From Calliopum simillimum (lineage: Eukaryota; Arthropoda; Insecta; Diptera; Lauxaniidae): a DNA stretch of 64,000 nucleotides. The stretch covers positions 41,266,101 through 41,330,100 of the forward strand of contig OX638371.1 of the NCBI GenBank assembly GCA_951812925.1. The letters are read 5' to 3'. The position numbers were made by a program, and so were the translations under genes. This document shows positions 56,586-64,000 of the stretch, in pieces. Within the stretch, counting starts at the first letter, position 1; each line of letters starts with the position of its first letter. The notes below the pieces were generated by a model. That model ran no database searches. It saw nothing but the letters and a program-made list of their open reading frames with translations, and was not told where the DNA came from.

Positions 56586-58203
56586 AGGGTCTGTTTCACC
56601 GGTCTCAGATAAAGTTCCTGATAGTAATCTAGCAGATAAATAATCTGATAGATAAATCTGCCTGATAAATTTTTTCTGTTTCACACTCGAAGTTACGAAT
56701 AAAATTTCTGTCAGATTTCCTTCTGATATTTTAAACGTAAGAAACGTAAATGTATGTCATAATTCAATACAAAATATAAACAAATAAAACATAGAATTTT
56801 TTAAAAATTCAAATTTCTTAAAATATCAAATTTAAATAATTTTAATTACATATGCGCTGAAAATGCAAGGCACTAAAATCAAGATGCAGAAATTCAGATC
56901 ACATGTTATTTTATGCAGATGCTTATTTCTCCCTAAGGACCAGCGTTTCGCGTTATCCAACAGGACTTCCTTTTCTATATTGTGTCGAATTCGCAACCAG
57001 CTGCAGTCAATTTATGGTGTGATCTCGCGAATGTGGACTGTGAAAAAATGGGTCGTCGAGCAGCGAGATTTGGTAAAAAGTTGTTTTAAGTACGACAAAT
57101 CCAAATTGCCGACTCCGAAAATAAGTAGTCGCGGAGATCCAGCATGACTAAGAAAGTCGTGCAGTGGGGAAACTTCTGCGTTATGGAGACCATAAATTTA
57201 ATGCTCAAGAAGCTCTTCTTCATAAGCAAAAAACCAGCGGAGCCTACTTGCCTTTGACTCTTTTGTGCCCTAATTTTCAACCCGATTTACATAAACGGAA
57301 CGCTCAATGGTACTCTGCACTGTTAGCGGAACTCAAATTAACAAATTGAGTAAGTTTTCGATGGGATTGAACGTAATTAAAACTACTTTTTACCGATTCT
57401 CGCTGCTCGAAGACCAATTTTTTCACAATGCACTTTTTTACTCAAGATGACACTAAAAATTGGCTGGTGGTTGCGAATTTCACAGAGACAACATAAAAAA
57501 GAAAGTCGCATTGGATAGCATGAAATGCTGGACCCAAAGGAGAAAGGAGCAACTGCATCAAAAAACCTTAGACCCGAATTGTTGCTACTCAATCGGTTTT
57601 TTACATGAAAAACATGAGCCACTGTATATTGTAATCTTACATCGTACTTGAATTGTTGGTGCAATACTCGCTTACCTTCACGAAGGAATGTTTAGAATTC
57701 ATGAAAGCAGGAATTTGCTTTTCTTCGTTTTTAGTTTCAGTTTATAGGGTCTGTTCTCAGAAGGGGAAATATTTGTGGGATTCATATTTGAAATGACTCA
57801 ATATGAATATGCAAGTCAAAAACGGTATCAGCCTTGGACACTTTCATATGATTCTTTTTTTTTACGAAGATTGAGCTTTTTAAGCGATACATTCCGGTTT
57901 CATTGTCAAATTTAATTAGGCATAGTCTGAAATCCCAATTGTACTCTATGGACCTCCTTTTTTCTTACTCAGGAAATTAGCTTGTCAATAAACGAAAATA
58001 CAATTTGTAATTTCAAAAAATTTTTTAAATATCTGGCAGATAAAATTTTATCAACAACATGATGTGGCAGTTAATTTATCAGGGACTTTATCTTACAGAT
58101 ATCTCTATCTGTAAATTGTGAAACAGAATTTTTTGCCTATCTGCCACATATCTGCTAGATAGCGCTATCAGGAACTTTATCTGAGACCGGTGAAACAGAC
58201 CCT
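56586..58203. mobile_element. Inverted-repeat element, 1.62 kb, AGGGTCTGTTTCACCGG ends
   Basis: AGGGTCTGTTTCACCGGTCT and the following bases (about 39 in all, through CCTGATAG) are perfectly mirrored at the right end. Repeats of CTGATA/TATCAG and GATAAAT/ATTTATC continue inward on both sides. The interior (56840-57720) has plus-strand frames, the longest 94 codons at 56863-57147 with IRNQLQSIYGVISRMWTVKK, then frames at 57164-57349 and 57460-57651 in other phases. I recognise no family; they may be a decayed transposase or captured gene. The flanks are A/T-rich and give no clear duplication. It sits between the two minisatellite blocks. Confidence 0.8.
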
Positions 58204-58206
58204 AAA

Positions 58207-58425
58207 TATTTTTATTGTCATCCAAGAAGCATCCAAAGAGCATTTCTGAATGCGAGAGCGATGCGCTTCCAAAGAGCATTTCTGGTAGCGAGAGCGAAGC
58301 GCTTCGTTCCAATGACATGCCAATGTTAATTTCAGCGCTTTTGGCAACGAGAGAGATGCGCTTCACTGCTGCTTTAGAGCGCTTCAGATGCGCTATTGAT
58401 GCGCTCCATTCCCCATTGGGTTAGT
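58207..58425. repeat. 36-bp minisatellite, right block
   Basis: It resumes with CATCCAAAGAGCATTTCTGA and GCGAGAGCGATGCGCTTCCA units, then decays through GATGCGCTTC and GATGCGCTCC phrases. With the left block it frames the SINE and the 1.6-kb element, showing one array split by later insertions. Confidence 0.8.
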
Positions 58426-58429
58426 TCTG

Positions 58430-59740
58430 TTTTTGTTTGTAACAAAACCTTTTAGTTTAAATTTCGATGGTACTTTTTCGGACCAATTTTGTTTTTTAAG
58501 GTTCAAACTTTCTTTTTCGTATGGAGCAGAAGAGAATACAGACGACGAAAAGTATAAATGTGCCGATACTAATTTTTTTTTTACACAGGGTGTAACAATT
58601 TATTTATGCATTTTTAAACAACCGACATAAAAATCAAAAGTTCAAAACTATAGTTTACGGATTTTGCTGATTCAAAAAAATTGTAGCCCACACACAGCCT
58701 ATGTGATTTATGAAATGTGTAAAGTTGTAATCTTTTTTGCTCTCTTACTTGAAGATTTGGCAAATTGTGTTACCATAAATAAATAATGACCCTAGCTTGG
58801 TTCTATTGAAAAAAGCACACAGAATATGCTATTTGTTATTTCAAGTAATTATCAAGTCTTCAATTCAATATGCATTAAAAAAAAAACTTTATAATAAAAT
58901 GACAATTGTGACTTAACATTAATATTCATAACACATAACGAATGAAGCAACATACAATAAAATTTTAAATTACCCAATTCGTGTTCTTATACTTGTATCA
59001 AAACCTTTAAGTAAAAAAACAGTTATTGTATATAAAACGAGTAATGTTTCCGTTAAGTCGCATGCATGAAATTTCCGTTCACATATCAATTGAGCAGTCA
59101 ATATGTTTAATTTGGCATATCTGATTTATAAAATCACGTACAAATGATGATCATAAAATTTTATTAATTACTTGTACGTTACATAAATATTCTCATGCAT
59201 TATGTTTTTGATAGTCATAAAATAATGAATACACACCTGTTATTTTAAACGTATATACCTCAAAGCAATTTTGGTAGGATGTTAACTGAATTTAATAGGT
59301 TCATAATAGACATACAGAAAATTCATGTCATTCTTTCTTCGTAAATCCAAATAAACCGTTAAGCTACTTTATACATTTAAATTATTTTTTTCCTTATTTC
59401 TTTCTTGAATGATTTCTACATTGTTCAATTTGGTTGGAATATTTCTAAAACCGCTTTCAGTATAGCCTATTGAAGATTTTGCAAGTATAGAAAGTATCAC
59501 GCCTTCGTGTCTGAATTCTTTAAATTTTTGTGGAGTGCTTGTCTAAGCCATAATTATATAATACATATTTGTTTTAAACTTGTTTAAATTCTATCATTCT
59601 TAAGTTCTGGGAGATGCCATGCTTTCTTGTCTCAACTGCACGGTATTATTTAGAAATATTTATTTATTTATACTAGTAAAGCCTGTGGTCAAAATTCAAC
59701 CAATAACATTATAAATTGTTTAATTATTTTAATATGAGTA
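58430..59740. other. AT-rich stretch, no supported gene
   Basis: No ORF with a domain, no element ends and no long inverted repeat were found by eye. Confidence 0.4.
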
Positions 59741-59743
59741 TGC

Positions 59744-59998
59744 ATATCGTCGGCTGAGTATTATTTTGCCGTAAACGACACTTCGTTGAAAAAGCAAAAG
59801 CACATAACTTGTATAGAGATGAGCACAAGTTATCTGCATTTGCTTTTTCAACGATAACTTGAGCACATCTCTATACAAGTTATGTGCTTTTGCTTTTTCA
59901 ACGAAGTGGCGTTTACGGCAAAATACGGCACAAGTTATCTGCATTTGCTTTTTCAACGAAGTGGCGTTTACGGCAAAATAATACTCAGCCGACGATAT
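59744..59998. mobile_element. MITE with internal 57-bp duplication in one arm
   Basis: ATATCGTCGGCTGAGTATTA at the left is mirrored at 59979-59998. The arms continue with TTTTGCCGTAAACG, CACTTCGTTGAAAAAGCAAA and GCACATAACTTGTATAGAGA. The right arm holds the segment GCACAAGTTATCTGCATTTG through ACGGCAAAATA a second time (about 59930-59980). The centre carries a further diverged copy. It is non-coding. Confidence 0.8.
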
Positions 59999-60281
59999 GT
60001 AGTTGACACTTTTAACTGTTGTACAAACTTCTTCACAGTTTTGCCAACTTTTAATTTTGAAAAACCACCAAATTCGGCAAAAAAAAACTCGTTTTTTCCC
60101 AAAAAATAAGCACTAACCCTCTAAGGAAAACGGAACGATTGCGTAACACCGGCAAAGCCTATAAGTCATACAAGACTTCGTAAACGTACCGCTTTTGCGA
60201 TACGAATCCGAACCGTAAATGTTAGAATAAGAACAATTCGAGTAAAGTAAATGAAACAGTGAGGACGCACCGCGGAAACAT

Positions 60282-60329
60282 TGACCAATCTTGCTGCCAT
60301 TTTAATTCAAATATTTAAAATATAGGGAG
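60282..60329 (+). promoter_or_regulatory. Promoter-like leader of the RGG ORF
   Basis: ATTGACCAATCTTGCTGCCA contains a CCAAT box; ATTTAAAATATAGGGAG follows just before the ATG. The spacing is too short for a usual TATA-to-start leader, so only a minimal promoter or 5' leader can be suggested. Confidence 0.25.
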
Positions 60330-60662
60330 ATGCCATACCCAGGAAGAAGTAGTTACAATGGGCACGGCTATCAAGGCGGCCGTGGACGTGGAGGTAACCG
60401 CGGTCGTGGTATCTGCGAAAAGCAGGTATTTTACGTGCCAATGAATAAAAATTTTTGGAAAAAGGTTCAACCACCATCATTTCAACCAGAGGCGAAGAAA
60501 ACTCAGAAGAAAAGCCTAAACAAACAGGTCCACGACTTGAGAAATACTCAAAATCACCAAACGAAATTATTAAAAATGGTTTTTAACAAATTAAATATAC
60601 CATTCATTGAAGCCAAATCCAATATTAATAATGTAGAAAAAATGGTAACAGAGGGAAAGTAA
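60330..60662 (+). CDS. Small RGG-box protein of unknown function, 110 residues
   Basis: It is an intact ORF from ATG (context TAGGGAGATGC) to TAA. Residues 1-28 form a Gly/Arg/Tyr-rich segment with YQGGRGRGG and NRGRG, an RGG box of the kind that binds RNA and is methylated on Arg in eukaryotes. Codons here are varied (GGC, GGA, GGT; CGT, CGC), as expected for selected coding sequence and not a simple repeat. Residues 30-65 are basic (FWKKVQPPSFQP, KKTQKKSLNK). Residues 66-105 have leucines spaced for a short coiled coil (LNKQVHDLRN, KLLKMVFNKL). There is no transmembrane segment. A splice-donor-like AAGCAG/GTATTT lies after resid 33, so it might instead be a first exon. It sits inside a dispersed element. 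A transposon-encoded RNA-binding protein is one guess; no homologue is known to me. Confidence 0.6.
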   Translation: MPYPGRSSYNGHGYQGGRGRGGNRGRGICEKQVFYVPMNKNFWKKVQPPSFQPEAKKTQKKSLNKQVHDLRNTQNHQTKLLKMVFNKLNIPFIEAKSNINNVEKMVTEGK

Positions 60663-60759
60663 AAAAAAATGTCTGTAAAAATAGTAACGTTTACGTAACA
60701 TCAAAGCGGTTCGTTGTCGATACGTTAAAATGGTATCGCTTACGAACTGATTTAATACA

Positions 60760-61070
60760 TATAAAATGAATGGTTAAAATAAGATTCCGTTTATACTTTT
60801 AACACTTTATACTTTATTATTTTAACAAAAAAAAAAATTGATTTTAGTTAATTTATATAATAATACTAGCTAGTCCGGTAGCGACTTTGTTCGCCCGTTC
60901 CCGATGCCCTTTACATATGTTGCAAGTCCCATCCATCTTCGTCGTTCCTCTCTTCCAACCAATCAGGTTTTTTAAGGTGAATAGACTATATATTTATGTA
61001 ACAACTTTTAATATGGTAGCTACTATAGGCGTAGAAATATAGCATATTGAGTATTTTTACTGTAAGGTAG
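60760..61070. other. Spacer, no gene seen
   Basis: AT-rich, then more balanced DNA near 60880-60960 that begins the GGGGGGTGCAAC family context. No ORF is supported. Confidence 0.35.
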
Positions 61071-61074
61071 GTGC

Positions 61075-61365
61075 AAATCCCTTTTGTTCGATCCCTTTTA
61101 AGCTTTGCATGCTAAATAGTATACGCAATAAGCATCCATGTACCAAGTTTCATAATGATAGCTGATATAGGAACACTGACATAGCATTTTGTGTGTTTTT
61201 TCATATGGGGGGTGCAACGTCTCCTCGTTTAATCCCCTTTTGCATGGTTAATGGCAGATACATTATGCATAAGTTCACCAACTTTTATAATCATAACTTG
61301 TATAACTGCAGAGATATAGCATTTTTTGTATTTTTTTCGTATGGGGGGTGCAACCCCCGTTCCCC
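61075..61365. repeat. Dispersed tandem family, 137-bp period, copy B
   Basis: ATGGGGGGTGCAAC occurs at 61204 and 61341, each preceded by an ATATAGCATTTT-GT phrase and followed by CCCCTTTTGCATGGTTAATG-type DNA. It is the reverse complement of the family at 20430-20720. Confidence 0.65.
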
Positions 61366-61477
61366 TCAGCTGCATCTTACCCCCTTACGAACCATTTACA
61401 GACCAAAACGAACACTTCGAAAAAAAAAATTGTAAATTCCTCGTCCATAAGCTACATACGAACACCATTTCATTTTT

Positions 61478-62445
61478 ATACCCTACACCGAGGATATATT
61501 CGCTTTGTCCTTCTGTTTTTCACGCAGAGAACGAGGCGTGGCAGTATAGAAAAGTGCATATATTCTTGATCAGCGTCACCTCCTGAGTCATTTCCGTCTG
61601 TCTGGGTAGCTGGGTGGGTGGCTGGCAGGCTGGGTGGAAATAAATTTTTTGGGAAAACTGAGCAAGATAATTCAATGAAATTTGGTACACTGCCTCCGTC
61701 ATTTAAGTTAGCTCTAGGGATTGAAAATGAGCGAAATCGGTTGTTGGTGTAATCTTCTAGTCCTTCGTCGACAGCACTTCTTTTCCCACTTTTGTTGTTA
61801 TTAAAACACACTTCACTTATTTTCCCGTTAGTGTTTCTTTATTCTCAGACCAACTTGTCCTTTTCTTTATGAGACGCTTACAAGAGACAAGATAATACGT
61901 ACGTTAAAGATATAAAACATTGCACACTCATTCTTAATTTACTTAATCTATTTATTGACTATGCCCGGTAACTAGAAAGAGCTTTTATTTTGGTAAGATG
62001 AGCTTTTCGCCATGTAGCCCATTGAAGTTCTTTCTAGCTTCCGGGAGAGAGTCGTTAACGCTGTGAGTTTGCATAGTTGCATTAAACTCCAAGTTGCAGT
62101 TTGTTACGTACAACAGTTTACGCTATAATCGTTCTTTTGCTTAATTGACATGTTTGATCTATTAGCTCACATATGCAAAAGAATATCTTTTGGTTTTATT
62201 GAAGCAATTATTGTGTAAACGTTTTATTTTTAGTGTGACCAAGTTTTTACTGTCGTTAAGCAAACTCACAACACGGTCAACGGACACGTCTACCACCCTT
62301 ACAAAAAATATGTTCAAAATACAACTTTAGAAGTGCAAATAAAACTGCAAAATGAGCAAATACTGGGCGAAATCGGACAAGAGAGCGTGGCACCTCCCAT
62401 ATAATTTAAAGCTTCAAAACGCTATACTGAAAGCGTTTTTTGAGA
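61478..62445. repeat. Dipteran dispersed repeat (GGATATATTC-family), copy B, interrupted by a solo LTR
   Basis: The left part (61478-61741) and right part (62274-62445) join to match 29150-29500: GAGGATATATTCGCTTTGTC, TATTCTTGATCAGCGTCACC, a CTGGGTGG run, GAGCAAGATAATTCAATGAA, then GACACG-CTACC and ACAACTTTAGAAGT-like DNA. The uninterrupted copy A shows exactly where the LTR inserted. Confidence 0.8.
61742..62273. mobile_element. Solo LTR, 532 bp, CGGT duplication
   Basis: It starts TGTTGGTGTAATC and ends ACTCACAACA, so it has the TG...CA form with TGTTG/CAACA inverted ends. CGGT is repeated at 61738-61741 and 62274-62277. The empty site is known from the copy at 29140, where GCGAAATTGG is followed directly by the GGACACG part. 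A 4-bp duplication is typical of Gypsy-type integrases. No internal region remains, so it arose by recombination between the two LTRs of a full element. Confidence 0.85.
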
Positions 62446-62462
62446 TAATCCAACTATGGAAT

Positions 62463-62565
62463 GCAATACCGGTATTACCGATACCGGTATCCCGGAGCAA
62501 AATTCGATACCGAAATACCGGTATTAAACTATGCCAAATACCGGTATTTCGGTATTATAAAAAAT
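62463..62565. repeat. ATACCGGTAT-rich patch
   Basis: TACCGGTATT, ACCGATACCGGTATC, ATACCGAAATACCGGTATT and AATACCGGTATTTCGGTATT follow each other within about 100 bp. The core ATACCGGTAT is self-complementary. A downstream stretch (about 62600-63000) is protein-like in patches (for example LKTAIQRL, then GNEFKEQLDTRTLKG) but no frame is long enough to assign. Confidence 0.6.
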
Positions 62566-63004
62566 TTAAAATATAACTCCGTTTTACAAAAATTAAAAGG
62601 ATAGTGAAACAAGAACTTAGACGTTGAGTCGGATGATCATGATTTAACTGATGTAGACGACTTGAATTCAAATGAAAAAACAAATTCAAGGCACTGCACC
62701 CTCAACCATTACCAATAAATTAAAAACTGCTATCCAAAGGCTATAAAATGAGACTCCTTTGATTAAGAATATACATAATTTCAAATATACTTCCAATAGA
62801 ACTAACGGTAGCTGCCGTGAGAATGCTAAAATATTATCAAAAACTTCAAAGACTAGATTGTCCTCTTGGTAATGAGTTCAAAGAACAGTTGGATACTCGT
62901 ACATTAAAAGGTATAACGAATTTTCAAGCGTGTTAAAATACCTACACAATCCAAATACATATTACAGCTGAAATGTATAAAAACAAATTTCTTTAAAATC
63001 ATGC

Positions 63005-63083
63005 TTAACCCTTTCGACCCCGGCTGGGACAATATATCCCAATTTACATATATTTATTGTCCCAGCCGGGTCGAAAGGGTTAA
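63005..63083. mobile_element. TTAA-bounded hairpin MITE, 79 bp (piggyBac-like)
   Basis: TTAACCCTTTCGACCC and, inverted, GGGTCGAAAGGGTTAA close a stem that continues with GGCTGGGACAATA. The stem of about 29 bp has one extra C on the left. TTAA at both ends is the piggyBac target, and CCCT-type ends fit that superfamily. It is too small to code. Confidence 0.7.
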
Positions 63084-63099
63084 ATAGCATTGCTAGTAG

Positions 63100-63865
63100 A
63101 ATTGCCTCGCTGAAAACGAAATCGATTAGAAGCTACACCAGTATAGTTTGATAAAAACTAAGCTATTTTGAAAATGAAAACATCGGCAAACGATATTTTA
63201 ATCTTATTTATGTACAACGATTTTCTTCGATTTCACCAACGAATTTGCAATCTGAAAGGGCTTCTGCTTTTGCAGCCACAAATGGTTGCAACACTTTTCT
63301 ATGCGCATTACAAAAATTATATTCGCAGCATATTTTGTTGCTCAATTATTTTTACTAGTATCGGCGGTGGCCAAATTTTGGCCATTCTTCTAAAGATAGA
63401 TTCAATTTTTTCGAGTACTGTTTTATATAAAAGAAATCCAGAATATTAAGTATTGATTTTTTTGGATGCAGGAGGCTTAGTGTATCTCAAAATCGAATTA
63501 AATAAAAATTGGTGTAGTGGCTAGCGTATTTTATTTTGGGAGCGAGGCACCTTCTACTAAAAAAAAAGATTAATTAATATTCTGTCTTAAAAATCCGTTT
63601 ATTTCCATTCCAAATAAACCGAGATAACCTATTTTCTCTTAAGGCGCATGACACCACTCGCATATAAATTTTTCTTCAGCTTTCTCAAGGTTTAGCATAT
63701 TAAGGCATTAGATCCGGTGTTAAATTTCAGCCGTGACAGAGTATTATCAAACCGCATCTTGCTGCAAAAATGTCACTAAGCCCTTATCTAAAGAAAACCA
63801 AAAACCATTACATAGAAATAGGCAAGGGCGAGAGTGTGTCCACGCCATTGCAGAACTGCAGTCCA
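63100..63865. other. Spacer, no supported gene
   Basis: The 93-codon frame at 63168-63449 has no recognised domain. No element ends were found. Confidence 0.35.
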
Positions 63866-63869
63866 TAAA

Positions 63870-64000
63870 TATCGAAAATATTAAACAATTCGACGAAAAC
63901 GATGAAAGTCCAAAAGTATTGAAAAACGTCCGAAATATCGATAAGAGTTCAAAAGTATCGAAAAACATCCAAAATATCGGTAAAAGTCCAAAAGTATCGA
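63870..64000. repeat. Minisatellite AAAGTCCAAAAGTATCGAAA, runs off the window
   Basis: About 43-bp units: GTCCAAAAGTATTGAAAAAC then GTCCGAAATATCGATAAGAG, repeated at least three times to the last base. In reverse complement it is the same family as the array split across 39893-40760. Confidence 0.8.

Larger units (their letters stand above)
60117..60755 (+). mobile_element. CCCTCTAAG repeat family, copy 2, carrying an RGG-box ORF
   Basis: The left end CCCTCTAAGGAAAACGGAAC and right end CGCTTACGAACTGATTTAA correspond to the two ends of the split copy at 10211-12139. The subterminal DNA is rich in CGTAAACG, TAACG and GCGATACG phrases, in both orientations. Unlike copy 1 the interior is complete and contains a promoter-like segment and one ORF (60330-60662). 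Terminal inverted repeats are weak, so the class is open. Confidence 0.65.

Noticed and set aside
1..64000. CRISPR arrays, bacterial operons, riboswitches
   Set aside because: Repeats here are inverted or tandem transposon parts, and coding remnants have eukaryotic transposon and intron features; nothing fits prokaryotic systems.

Overview
The window is an AT-rich piece of an insect nuclear genome, most likely a brachyceran fly and plausibly a tephritid-type fruit fly. This rests on GT-AG introns, a fly-like start context, and the mix of transposon families: mariner, Tc3-like, PIF/Harbinger, hAT, pogo-like, CsRn1-type Gypsy, several LINEs and many foldback elements. A dispersed phrase (TATTCTTGATCA, then CGTCAC, then CCGTCTG) also matches one I recall from Drosophila genomes. 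There are no prokaryotic operons, no CRISPR and no rRNA. I see no intact host gene. The only host-style gene structure is a three-exon Myb/SANT-like fragment at 5273-5818 (minus), cut off by a 1.76-kb palindromic insertion.

Layout. 1-2.9 kb: small hairpin MITE, pogo-like remnant, internally deleted mariner, AATT-target MITE. 3.3-5.8 kb: palindrome abutting the Myb/SANT gene. 6-12.2 kb: modular inverted repeats, a palindrome whose arms carry a nucleoside-diphosphate-kinase-like fragment, and a nearly intact Tc3-like transposon inside another repeat. 13.9-15.7 kb: foldback element with Transib-type ends and a nested TTA-flanked element. 18-26 kb: LINE remnants, a pogo-like MITE and another palindrome. 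29-33.7 kb: a dipteran dispersed repeat and nested foldbacks, one with ends resembling a recombination signal sequence. 35-36.3 kb: LINE split by a MITE. 36.6-43.1 kb: a CCCA-ended element, mariner copy A, and a Harbinger transposase pseudogene broken by a minisatellite, a 0.67-kb foldback and a 1.84-kb near-perfect palindrome. 43.5-49.9 kb: two palindromes, mariner copy B, a CsRn1-type Gypsy remnant, a hAT fragment and a second transposase-like fragment. 50-55 kb: largely featureless. 55.5-64 kb: MITEs, a GATGCGCATC minisatellite split by a SINE and a 1.6-kb inverted-repeat element, a repeat carrying a complete RGG-box ORF, and a dispersed repeat interrupted by a solo LTR.

The most notable result is a set of foldback elements that begin CAC, end GTG (one end eroded) and are flanked by 5-bp direct repeats: TAGGC, CGACG, CGTCG and, less exactly, GAGCA. 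This is the signature of Transib, the transposon superfamily related to RAG1. One has the heptamer CACAGTG, a 23-bp spacer and an A-rich nonamer-like block at both ends. They look like non-autonomous elements; no transposase of that type is visible here. All boundaries and family calls are from reading the sequence by eye, without database searches.
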